Shown piece after piece: positions 39,753-47,177 of a stretch of DNA of 64,000 nt. The notes beneath the pieces were generated by a model. That model saw only the letters and a list, made by a program, of their open reading frames with translations, was not told where the DNA came from and made no database searches. Both the position numbers and the translations under genes were made by a program. The DNA comes from Chloracidobacterium sp. CP2_5A (GTDB lineage: Bacteria; Acidobacteriota; Blastocatellia; Chloracidobacteriales; Chloracidobacteriaceae), in NCBI GenBank assembly GCA_002254845.1, contig NKPT01000003.1, positions 79,850-143,849 of the forward strand, read 5' to 3'. Within the stretch, counting starts at the first letter, position 1, and every line of letters starts with the position of its first letter.

Positions 39753-40802
39753 ATGGTTCACCGACTGCTGGCTCGCGGCGTCAACTGGGTTGGCGACAGC
39801 ATCATGACTTTGCCCGCCCTGCGCGAGCTGCGGCGCGTCTTCCCGGACGCGCGCCTGACGCTGATGGCGCGGCCGTGGGTCGCCGATCTCTTCGCGGATA
39901 CGCCGTTGGCCGACGACCTGCTGCTTTACGACAGCCGCGAGGAATCTTTCCTTTCCGGCGTCGCCAAGCTGCGCGCCCGCCGCTTTGACGCCGCCATTCT
40001 CTTCCAAAACGCTTTCGAGTCCGCCGCCCTCGCCTTTGCGGCGCGCATTCCGCGCCGCATCGGCTTCGCCACCGAAGCGCGCCGGTGGCTCCTGACGGAG
40101 GCTGTTCCCATCACGCCGGCGACGCGCCGCAAGCATCAGATTTACTACTACCTCGATCTGGTGGCGCAGCTGGAAGCCCGCCTGACCGGAACAACCCAGG
40201 TCAACTATGAAGCCCTCGACTATCGTCTTCCGGTCGCGCCGTCCGCTGTCGCCGCGCTCGACGCCAAGCTCCCCAACCTGGGGCAAAGCGCCCGTCCGGT
40301 CGCCGTCGTCCCCGGCGCGGTCAACAGCCGCGCCAAGCAGTGGGCGCCGACGTCGTTTACGGACTTGCTCGACCGCCTAGCCGACCATGCCGACCTGGAG
40401 CTGTTTCTGGTCGGCGCGCCCGACGAGCGCCCGCTGTGCGAGTCCATCCGCCAGGCGATGCGCCGCCCCGCGCGGGCGACCGTCCTGGCCGGCGCGCTCT
40501 CGCTCCGCGAGAGCGTGGCGTTTTTATCGCGCTGCGCCGCGGTCATTAGCAATGATACCGGGCCGGCCTACATTGCGGCGGCGCTCGACCGTCCCCTGGT
40601 AACCATCTTCGGCCCGACCGATCCCGATCAGATTTCGCCCTTTTCGCCGACCGCGCGGATTGTCCGCAAGCTCGTTCCCTGCGCGCCCTGCCTGCTCAAG
40701 GAATGCCCGATTGACCACCGCTGCCTGGCCGGCGTGACGCCGGAAACCGTATATCAAGCCGCCTGTCGCGCCCTCGGCTTCACAAAAGCCTTGCCAACCT
40801 GA
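39753..40802 (+). CDS. waaF: ADP-heptose:LPS heptosyltransferase II
   Basis: This GT9-family enzyme of 349 residues adds heptose to the inner core of lipopolysaccharide on the cytoplasmic face of the inner membrane. An AGGAAA lies eight bases before the ATG. The N-terminal GT-B domain begins LLARGVNWVGDSIMTLPALR, characteristic of WaaF/WaaC. The C-terminal domain binds ADP-heptose with VVPGAVNSRAKQWAP, the conserved ISNDTGPAYIAAALDRPLVT and IFGPTDPDQISPF. A cysteine-rich segment CAPCLLKECPIDHRC is also seen in WaaF proteins. Its presence means the organism makes heptose-containing LPS. A short GC-rich inverted repeat lies in the upstream gap. The aromatic operon leader begins 50 bp downstream. 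Confidence 0.9.
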   Translation: MVHRLLARGVNWVGDSIMTLPALRELRRVFPDARLTLMARPWVADLFADTPLADDLLLYDSREESFLSGVAKLRARRFDAAILFQNAFESAALAFAARIPRRIGFATEARRWLLTEAVPITPATRRKHQIYYYLDLVAQLEARLTGTTQVNYEALDYRLPVAPSAVAALDAKLPNLGQSARPVAVVPGAVNSRAKQWAPTSFTDLLDRLADHADLELFLVGAPDERPLCESIRQAMRRPARATVLAGALSLRESVAFLSRCAAVISNDTGPAYIAAALDRPLVTIFGPTDPDQISPFSPTARIVRKLVPCAPCLLKECPIDHRCLAGVTPETVYQAACRALGFTKALPT

Positions 40803-40851
40803 CGGCAAACAAGCTAAGGTCGCGCCCAGTTTTTCCTCTTTCGTCGTTTTT

Positions 40852-40950
40852 ATGCACGCGCGCAGCTTTACGTTTAGCGGCTATTGGTACTGGCGGAGCC
40901 CCTCCGGGAAGGCTTCGACCGGCCGGCCGGCGCGCGCGATTGACCACTGA
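40852..40950 (+). CDS. aromatic-amino-acid leader peptide (32 aa) of the aroF-trpE-trpG operon
   Basis: A small frame opens with ATG and ends at TGA 25 bp before a strong terminator. Its residues 5-14 read SFTFSGYWYW: two Phe, two Tyr and two Trp codons within nine codons, covering all three aromatic amino acids. This is what a ribosome-mediated attenuator for a gene set that starts with DAHP synthase and continues with anthranilate synthase would need. It has no good ribosome site, so initiation may be weak or close to the transcript end. A poor promoter match (TTGCCA at 40791, TAAGGT at 40815) lies upstream. The remainder (RSPSGKASTGRPARAIDH) is polar. The reading frame and codon content are seen; translation is inferred. 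Confidence 0.8.
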   Translation: MHARSFTFSGYWYWRSPSGKASTGRPARAIDH

Positions 40951-40966
40951 GCCAACGCTCCGCCAG
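40890..40966 (+). promoter_or_regulatory. pause/anti-antiterminator pairing of the aromatic attenuator
   Basis: CTGGCGGAGC (40890-40899), overlapping the second Trp codon, is exactly complementary to GCTCCGCCAG (40957-40966). A ribosome on the Trp codons would prevent this pairing. Between the two, GGCCGGCG (40925-40932) can pair 7 of 8 with CGCCGACC (40979-40986) in the terminator's left arm, a possible antiterminator. Confidence 0.65.
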
Positions 40967-40975
40967 CTTTTTTAG

Positions 40976-41019
40976 AGCCGCCGACCTTCCCAAGCTAGGA
41001 GGTCGGCGGCTTTGTTTTT
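40976..41019 (+). terminator. attenuator terminator before aroF
   Basis: A perfect 12-bp stem, AGCCGCCGACCT / AGGTCGGCGGCT with a 12-nt loop, is followed by TTTGTTTTT. It lies between the leader-peptide stop and the aroF ribosome site, the standard position for an attenuator. Confidence 0.9.
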
Positions 41020-41051
41020 GGTCATTTTTTCAACCGTGAGGAAACGCCACG

Positions 41052-41882
41052 ATGCTTGCTCGCCGAAGCTCTCCGTCGCATCACACAACCGTCGCCATCG
41101 CGGGCGTCCCCGTTGGGGAGCAGCCGCTTGTTCTCATTGCCGGCCCCTGCGCCGCCGAATCCGAAGCTCAACTTTGCGCCGTCGCGGAGTCGCTCGCATC
41201 GCTTGGCGTTCGCCTGCTGCGCGCCGGCGTCTACAAGCCGCGCACCTCGCCCTATAGCTTTCAGGGCTTGCAGGATGAAGGGCTTGAGCTGCTCGGCAGC
41301 GTGAAGCGGGCGTACGGCCTAGGCGTAGTCAGCGAGGTAATGTCGGTCGCCCAGCTCGAAAGCGCCTACGAAGTGTTTGACTGCTTTCAGGTCGGCTCGC
41401 GCAACATGCAGAACTTCGAGCTGCTGAAAGCTCTGGGGCAGGCGCGCAAGCCAGTTCTTCTCAAGCGCGGGCTGGCCGCGACCATCGAGGAATTCCTCGG
41501 CGCGGCGGAATACATCCTCGCGGGGGGCAACGCGCAGGTCATCCTCTGCGAGCGCGGGATTCGGAGCTTCGACCCGGCGACGCGCAACGTTCTGGACCTT
41601 GGCGCGGTCGCGCTGCTCAAGCGCCTGACGCACCTGCCGGTCATCGTCGATCCAAGTCATGCCACCGGACGCCGCGACTTGGTGCTGCCGGCGGCGCGGG
41701 CGGCGGTCGCCGTCGGCGCCGACGGTCTCATCGTGGAATGCCATCCCGCGCCGGAACAGTCGGTTTCGGACGCGGCGCAGGCGCTGTCGCTGGATGATCT
41801 GGCGCAGCTTGTCGCCGAAACGGCGGCCGTCGCGCAAGCCGTGGGACGCCGACTGCCTTACCCGATGGAGCGCGCGGCATGA
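41052..41882 (+). CDS. aroF: 3-deoxy-7-phosphoheptulonate (DAHP) synthase, type Ib
   Basis: This 276-residue enzyme joins phosphoenolpyruvate and erythrose 4-phosphate, the first step of the shikimate pathway. GAGGAAA precedes the ATG by seven bases. Recognisable segments are [14 protein letters not shown] (metal and PEP site), [16 protein letters not shown], the PEP-binding [43 protein letters not shown], and the C-terminal [20 protein letters not shown] and [19 protein letters not shown]. There is no N-terminal ferredoxin-like regulatory domain or fused chorismate mutase, so feedback by end products is probably indirect and control may be by the upstream attenuator. It overlaps trpE by 4 bp. 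Confidence 0.94.
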   Translation: MLARRSSPSHHTTVAIAGVPVGEQPLVLIAGPCAAESEAQLCAVAESLASLGVRLLRAGVYKPRTSPYSFQGLQDEGLELLGSVKRAYGLGVVSEVMSVAQLESAYEVFDCFQVGSRNMQNFELLKALGQARKPVLLKRGLAATIEEFLGAAEYILAGGNAQVILCERGIRSFDPATRNVLDLGAVALLKRLTHLPVIVDPSHATGRRDLVLPAARAAVAVGADGLIVECHPAPEQSVSDAAQALSLDDLAQLVAETAAVAQAVGRRLPYPMERAA

Positions 41883-43345
41883 GCTTTCTGACGGTCCTCT
41901 CGGACGCCGTCACGCCGGCGGCGCTTTACAATGAGCTGGCCGCCGGCTCGGACGTCGCTTTCCTGCTTGAAAGCGCGGAAGGCGACGCGCGCCTGGCGCG
42001 GTATTCCATCATCGGCATCGAGCCGCGCCTGGTGACGGCGTTTTACGGCGAGCGCGTGACGGTTTACGACCTGTGCCGTCAAACCGAGCGACACACCCAA
42101 ACTAATGACCCGCTGCGGTTTTTACGCGAGCTGCTCGAGCGCGAAAGCGCTCTCGTCGCCGACCAGCGCCAGGCGCTGCCGACGCTGCCTTTCTGCGGCG
42201 GCTTTGTCGGCTACTTGGGTTATGGCGCGACGGCGACGCTCGCCAACATTCCCCTGCAACCGACCGCGCCCTACGCCGCGCCGGACGGCTGCTTCGGTCT
42301 CTACGACACATTTGTCGTCTTTGACCACCTGTACCGCAAGCTGCACATTGTGTCCTACGGCGGCGACGCCATCGTGGAACAGGTTTACGAGCGGACGCGC
42401 CGCCGGACGCCCCTGCCGCCGCTGCGCGACGCCGCGGACGCGCTGCGCGGACGCGATGTTTTCGCCGATGTTGACACGACGCTGGATGACGCGGCGTTTG
42501 CGGCGCTGGTTGAACGCTGTCGGGACTACATCGCCGCCGGCGAGGCGTTTCAGATTGTTCCCTCGCGGCGCTTTTCGCGGCGCGTGACCGCCGCGCCCTT
42601 CAACATTTACCGGGCGCTGGTGGCGCTCAATCCTTCGCCTTACGCCTACTGTCTCAAGTTCGGACGCTTCACGGGCGGGCCCGGCTTTACCTACATCGGC
42701 TCATCGCCGGAAACCTTTGTCGCCGCGCGGGATGGCGTAGTGACGTTGCGCGCCCTGGCCGGCACGCGCCCGCGTGGCGAAACGCCCGAAGAGGACGAGC
42801 GGCTGGCCACGGCGCTACGCGCCGACGAAAAGGAGCTCGCCGAACACCGGATGCTGGTTGATTTGGCGCGCAACGATGTCGGACGGATTGCCGCAGTCGG
42901 CACGGTAGCGGTTGGAGAAATCGCGCGGATCGCGCGCTACACCCACGTCATGCACCTCGCCACGGATGTCACCGGACGACTGCGACCCGGACTGACAGCT
43001 TTTGACGCGATGCGGAGTTGCTTTCCGCGCGGGACGGTGACCGGCGCGCCGAAAATCCGCGCCATGGAGCTGCTAGCTCAGCTCGAGCCCGAACGGCGCG
43101 GCCTTTACGCCGGGATGGTGGGCTACATTGACTTTGCCGGGCAGGCCGATAGCGCCATTGCGATTCGCTCGGCGCTTCTCCAAGACGGCGTTGCCCACGT
43201 CAACGCCGGCGCCGGCGTCGTTTTTGACTCGCAGCCGCAACTGGAAGCCGACGAAACGCGCAACAAGGCGCGCAGCGTCATCACGGCGCTGCATCTGGCG
43301 GAAATCTCGCATCCTGCATCCGTTCGCCATGCTGATCATTGTTGA
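41879..43345 (+). CDS. trpE: anthranilate synthase component I
   Basis: This 488-residue subunit converts chorismate and ammonia (from TrpG) to anthranilate. The N-terminal region contains FLLESAEGDARLARYSIIG, whose LLES is the known tryptophan-binding feedback site. The catalytic half has FQIVPSRRFSRR, YIGSSPETFV, LAGTRPRGETPEEDERLA, KELAEHRMLVDLARNDVGRI, CFPRGTVTGAPKIRAME and GLYAGMVGYIDFAGQAD, ending with AHVNAGAGVVFDSQPQLE. All conserved acids and the AGAGIV-type loop are present. The start overlaps the aroF stop (ATGA) and its end overlaps trpG by 17 bp, so the three genes are translationally coupled. Confidence 0.95.
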   Translation: MSFLTVLSDAVTPAALYNELAAGSDVAFLLESAEGDARLARYSIIGIEPRLVTAFYGERVTVYDLCRQTERHTQTNDPLRFLRELLERESALVADQRQALPTLPFCGGFVGYLGYGATATLANIPLQPTAPYAAPDGCFGLYDTFVVFDHLYRKLHIVSYGGDAIVEQVYERTRRRTPLPPLRDAADALRGRDVFADVDTTLDDAAFAALVERCRDYIAAGEAFQIVPSRRFSRRVTAAPFNIYRALVALNPSPYAYCLKFGRFTGGPGFTYIGSSPETFVAARDGVVTLRALAGTRPRGETPEEDERLATALRADEKELAEHRMLVDLARNDVGRIAAVGTVAVGEIARIARYTHVMHLATDVTGRLRPGLTAFDAMRSCFPRGTVTGAPKIRAMELLAQLEPERRGLYAGMVGYIDFAGQADSAIAIRSALLQDGVAHVNAGAGVVFDSQPQLEADETRNKARSVITALHLAEISHPASVRHADHC

Positions 43346-43919
43346 CAACTACGATTCGTTCACCTTCAACCTCTACCAGATGCTTCAGATGCAAACGACC
43401 GAGGAGGTCGTCGTCGTCCGCAATGACGCGGCGGATTTGCCGACGCTGGGCGCGTGGCAACCAACGCGGATTGTGTTGTCGCCGGGGCCGGGGCGTCCCG
43501 ACAACCCGCGCGATTTCGGCGTTTGTCGGGACATCCTCAACGCCGCCGCGACGCTCGCCGTCCCGATTCTGGGCGTCTGCCTGGGACACCAGGGGATTGC
43601 AGCGGCTTATGGCGGGCGCGTTGTCTGCGCCCCGCGGATTGTTCACGGAAAAGCCTCCGAAATTGTCCTGACGGCGGACTCGCCGCTTTTTGAGGGACTG
43701 CCGAAACGCTTCTCGGCAATGCGTTACCATTCGCTCATCGCGGACGAGGCGACGCTGCCGGACTGTTTGACCGTCACGGCCCGCGCCAGCGACGATGGGC
43801 TGGCGATGGCCGTCGCGCACCGGGAGCTGCCAGTGTATGGCGTTCAGTTTCACCCGGAATCCATCGGGACGCCGGAAGGCGGCAAAATCCTGGCCAACTT
43901 TCTGCGGCTTGGCCGTTAG
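43329..43919 (+). CDS. trpG: anthranilate synthase component II (glutamine amidotransferase)
   Basis: From the ATG at 43329 (MLIIVDNYDSFTFNLYQML) the protein has 196 residues, normal for a stand-alone TrpG/PabA. It supplies ammonia from glutamine to TrpE. The class I amidotransferase triad is complete: Cys in ILGVCLGHQGIAAAYGG, and His and Glu in VYGVQFHPESIGTPEG. The SPGPGRPDNP loop and MRYHSLIADE are also typical. In some bacteria the same subunit also serves p-aminobenzoate synthase. It is the last gene of the operon; a short hairpin lies after it. The longer open frame upstream is only overlap with trpE. Confidence 0.94.
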   Translation: MLIIVDNYDSFTFNLYQMLQMQTTEEVVVVRNDAADLPTLGAWQPTRIVLSPGPGRPDNPRDFGVCRDILNAAATLAVPILGVCLGHQGIAAAYGGRVVCAPRIVHGKASEIVLTADSPLFEGLPKRFSAMRYHSLIADEATLPDCLTVTARASDDGLAMAVAHRELPVYGVQFHPESIGTPEGGKILANFLRLGR

Positions 43920-43940
43920 CGGCGCTTTTCGCGGAGGCGC

Positions 43941-43960
43941 CGCGCCATCCCCATGGCGCG
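43941..43960. terminator. hairpin between trpG and the flavin monooxygenase gene
   Basis: CGCGCCAT / ATGGCGCG form a perfect 8-bp stem with a CCCC loop, 21 bp after the trpG stop and between convergent genes. No T tract is present. Confidence 0.4.
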
Positions 43961-44037
43961 CTGCCCCGCGACAGCCCGGGCGCCAGGTTGGCCCAGCGGC
44001 GCGGGCGGCGCGACCGAACATCGCCCGCGGGGCGATC

Positions 44038-45345
44038 TTAGACGGTTTGGGGCGGCGTCCAGAGCGGAAGGGTCGCGGCGCGCGCGCGTAGCCGCCGCTC
44101 CTTGCGCGCCAGCAGCGGAAGCAGCCGTTGCGCCAGCCACATGCGCCGCAGCGCCGCGTGCGGATCAACCAGATGCGTCGTCGGCAGCTTTTCCCCGCTC
44201 GCTTCAAACACGACGCTCAACGGCAAGGTCATTTCATCCTGTAGGCGAATGAGGCGGGCGAGCAAATCTGCCGCCGGACTCGCCAGCGGGCCAAAGCCAT
44301 AGCGCGGCTGCGTCGTGCCGAAAATGTAGAGATTCCGCGTGCGCGGCGGCACGAGCCCGGCATAAAGCTGCGCCACGCTGCCTTTGACCGTCACCAGCCC
44401 CGGCGGCAAAAACGGAAAGCTTACGTGGAAGCCCGTCGCGCAGATGACCAAGTCGTAGTCGTCGGCCGTCCCGTCAGCGAAATGCGCGGTCCGCCCGTCG
44501 AAGCGCGCAACGTCGGGCCGCGGCTGAATGCGTCCGTGCTTAAGATAATGGAGCAGCTCCGAGTTGACCGTCGGGTGGCGCTCGAAGATGTTGTGATCCG
44601 GCTCCGGCAGGCCATACTGCGTATAGCGCCCGACAATGACGCGCAGCAAGGCGCGCAGCAGGAGGCGCTGCGCCGGCACGGGCAGCCACCCGCGCATGAT
44701 TTCCACCGTCGGGATGCCGAACATCGTCTTGGGTAAAAACCAATAGCCGCGCCGCAGGCTGAGATGGCTACAGACAGCGACGCGCGCGGCTTCCGAAGCG
44801 ATGTCGCAGGCCGAGTTGCCGCCGCCAATGACCAGCACCCGCTTCCCGACCAACTGGTCGGGCCGCTGGTAGTCCTTGGAATGCATCCACTCGCCCGCGA
44901 AGCGGACCGGATAGTCAGGAAAGCGCCGATCCCAGTGATGGCCGTTGCACACCACGACGCCCTTGTAGCGCCGCTCGGCCCCATCGGCGAATCGAACGCG
45001 CCACGACCAGTCCTCAAGCGGCGTCGCGAGGGTCGCTTCGCGCCGAAACTCGATGCTTTCGCGCAGCCCGAAATGGCGGGCATAGTCGCTCAGGTAAGCC
45101 AACATCTGGGCGCGGCTGGGAAAATCCGGGTAGCGCTCGGGCATCGGGTATTCGGGAAACGACGTGGTCTTGCGCGACGAAATGATGTGCGCCGTCGCAT
45201 AGACGCCATGCCGCCAATTGCCCCCGACATCCTCATCGGCGTCCACTTGGTCATACGGCAGGGCGGCCTGCTTGAGCGCCCGCGCCACGACCAGTCCCGT
45301 TGGGCCGGCCCCAATGACCAACAGGCGATTCGCGCGGTTTTCCAT
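44038..45345 (-). CDS. flavin-containing monooxygenase (FMO-type)
   Basis: The ATG at 45345 (435 aa) is chosen because the FAD loop follows at once: LLVIGAGPTGLVVARALKQA. The second dinucleotide loop for NADPH is VLVIGGGNSACDIASEAARV, and between them lies the FMO-type region SFPEYPMPERYPDFPSRAQM. LVICATGFHVSFPFLPPG is the second conserved ATG-containing motif. Such enzymes oxygenate nitrogen, sulfur or ketone groups in soluble organic compounds. The gene is 36 bp downstream of the P-loop ATPase gene of the large cassette on the same strand, so it may share that transcript. Whether it belongs functionally to that cassette is unknown. Its 3' end faces trpG. Confidence 0.85.
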   Translation of the reverse strand: MENRANRLLVIGAGPTGLVVARALKQAALPYDQVDADEDVGGNWRHGVYATAHIISSRKTTSFPEYPMPERYPDFPSRAQMLAYLSDYARHFGLRESIEFRREATLATPLEDWSWRVRFADGAERRYKGVVVCNGHHWDRRFPDYPVRFAGEWMHSKDYQRPDQLVGKRVLVIGGGNSACDIASEAARVAVCSHLSLRRGYWFLPKTMFGIPTVEIMRGWLPVPAQRLLLRALLRVIVGRYTQYGLPEPDHNIFERHPTVNSELLHYLKHGRIQPRPDVARFDGRTAHFADGTADDYDLVICATGFHVSFPFLPPGLVTVKGSVAQLYAGLVPPRTRNLYIFGTTQPRYGFGPLASPAADLLARLIRLQDEMTLPLSVVFEASGEKLPTTHLVDPHAALRRMWLAQRLLPLLARKERRLRARAATLPLWTPPQTV

Positions 45346-45381
45346 CGCCGTGATGCCCCTTCTGAGCGTACCCCCCACGCA

Positions 45382-47130
45382 TCATGCCCCAACCGGCGCA
45401 ATGGTCAAGCGCTGGTGCGGACTCCAGCCCAAATCCCGCGTATGCAGCTCCAGCCGGTACACGGCGGACGCGCGCAGCGGATGCCAGGCGTAAATTTCGC
45501 CCGCCTGCGCCCGAATCAATCGCTCGATGAACAGGGTCAGATGCGCGAAGGTTTCGTCCATCGTCGCCGCGCTCAGGCGATAGCCCCAATCCAGCTCCAG
45601 CAAGACGTGAAACAAATCCGCGTTTATCGACAAGCGCGACTCGCCGCCCTGCGACGAGCGATGCGTCAAAAAGGCCTGCCGGTGCAGCCCGCGCCGGCCG
45701 GGATTATCGGCGTCGAGCAGGGCGGTCGGTTGTAAGTCGGCTTCGAGGCGGAAGTCAGTCAGCCGCGCTTCAACCCAAAAAACCGTTTCAGTCGGCGCGC
45801 GCGGCGAGAGCCGCAGCGGAACCGCGCCGGCGCGCGCGTAAGCGACCGCCGGCAACGACTCGACCCGCGACAGCCCGTGGCACAAGCGCCTCAGCAGTTC
45901 CCGCTTTTCCACTTCAGAAAGAAAGGGCAGGCGGCGCAGCCAGTCAAGATGCCGACCGCGCGCGACATCGAGCCGAGCGCCAGGGCCTCCGGCGTGGGCC
46001 GCTTCGGCGTCTGTCCACTCGAAGTACGCTCGTCGCCGCGCATCCGCGAGGTCCCGCGCAAACCCCTGCCGCACCTGCTTGAGCAGCGCCCGGTCAAGCC
46101 GCGCGTCCGCCTCAAGCGCCGGGTCAAACAGGCTCAGCTCTTCCAACAGGCGGCCCTGGCGATAGGGCGTCGTCGCGCTGAACGCCCGCTCCCAGTAGGG
46201 CGGGTAGGGCTTTTCCTGGCAGTAGGCGTCGCAGGACGCCGTGCCAAAAAGGATGTACGCCAGCGCCCCGCGCAGGTCGCGGATGGCGATATGCGACTCG
46301 CCCCGTAAATGCACTGCCTGAAGCGCCGCGTAGAGCCGCCGCCGGGCCAGTTGGCGGCGCTCGGCGGCGGCGGCGCCCGGCAGATTCGCCGGCCCGAACA
46401 AGCGCGCGGCGCGAAAAGCCTCGCAGCGGGGCTGACCCGCGCAACCATGACACTTTGACCAAATCTGGCTGGCCTGATTGCCACCGTAGAGCTGATCCGC
46501 CAGGGCGTCCAAAAAGCTTGTGTCCAAGGCGCCGTCCAAGGCGAATGACCCAACCAACGCTCGCCGGTTCAAATGGATGAAGGCGATGTGGGGCGCGTCG
46601 GTCGGGCGGCCCTCCAGCAAGGCGCGCAAGGTGGCGGCCAGCGGCGTGTGTCGCTGCGCGGCCCACTCCAGCAGGCGACCATCGTTGATGGCGAGCAGCC
46701 GAGCGATATCCTCGGCCGGCGCCTGGCCGTTGGCAAACGGCGCGAGGAAGTCGTCCAGCGCCGCGTCGGAGGAGCGGTCATCCCAAGCGGACGAGCCGTC
46801 CAAGTTCATCTCGATGAGCGGCCCGCCTGCCGGTCGGAGCGTCACCGGACCGGTTTGGGGGCGCGTTTCGGCGTGACCTAGCAGGAGGGCAAGCCGCTGA
46901 AGCAGGGCCGTCTTGCCGTCGCCGGCATTGCCGCAGAGCACCGCCAGCCGGTAGCGCCGCTTCAAAATTGCCGCTTTCAGCTCTTCCTCGAGCCCGGTCG
47001 GCACGTAGGTCTGGCGGGCGAAATCGGTATCCAGCCCGTGGGTTTCGCGGTTGCCGCGCCGCGACCCGGCATAGGCCTGCTGGACCTCGCTGAGCCACTT
47101 CAATCGCCGCGGCTTACGTTCAGAAGTCAT
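45382..47130 (-). CDS. P-loop ATPase of a Dpt-like cassette (DptF-like)
   Basis: The 582-residue protein has GGAG six bases before its ATG. The Walker A loop is near residue 68 (LCGNAGDGKTALLQRLALLL), following RQTYVPTGLEEELKAAILKR. A probable Walker B/sensor stretch is IAFIHLNRRALVG. A cysteine cluster (WSKCHGCAGQPRCEAF, about 225-237) could bind zinc. The C-terminal third, with FLTHRSSQGGESRLSINADLF and YAWHPLRASAVYRLELHTRD, appears to be a separate beta-rich domain. This order resembles DptF, a restriction component of Dnd phosphorothioation systems, judged from memory of layout only. It is the third gene of a three-gene unit, 41 bp after the HerA-like gene. Confidence 0.62.
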   Translation of the reverse strand: MTSERKPRRLKWLSEVQQAYAGSRRGNRETHGLDTDFARQTYVPTGLEEELKAAILKRRYRLAVLCGNAGDGKTALLQRLALLLGHAETRPQTGPVTLRPAGGPLIEMNLDGSSAWDDRSSDAALDDFLAPFANGQAPAEDIARLLAINDGRLLEWAAQRHTPLAATLRALLEGRPTDAPHIAFIHLNRRALVGSFALDGALDTSFLDALADQLYGGNQASQIWSKCHGCAGQPRCEAFRAARLFGPANLPGAAAAERRQLARRRLYAALQAVHLRGESHIAIRDLRGALAYILFGTASCDAYCQEKPYPPYWERAFSATTPYRQGRLLEELSLFDPALEADARLDRALLKQVRQGFARDLADARRRAYFEWTDAEAAHAGGPGARLDVARGRHLDWLRRLPFLSEVEKRELLRRLCHGLSRVESLPAVAYARAGAVPLRLSPRAPTETVFWVEARLTDFRLEADLQPTALLDADNPGRRGLHRQAFLTHRSSQGGESRLSINADLFHVLLELDWGYRLSAATMDETFAHLTLFIERLIRAQAGEIYAWHPLRASAVYRLELHTRDLGWSPHQRLTIAPVGA

Positions 47131-47147
47131 GGGTTCTCCGCCTGGTC

Positions 47148-47177
47148 GTTAGGCCGTTAATCGTTAGGCCGTTAATC
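47148..47177. repeat. 15-bp tandem duplication containing a stop codon
   Basis: GTTAGGCCGTTAATC occurs at 47148-47162 and 47163-47177. On the minus strand the first copy holds the last codon and TAA stop of the large ATPase gene, so the stop is duplicated downstream. Confidence 0.92.

Noticed and set aside
40957..40973. separate terminator formed by GCTCCGCCAG followed by T6
   Set aside because: Its only good pairing partner is 57 nt upstream inside the leader peptide, so it is better explained as the first alternative pairing of the attenuator.
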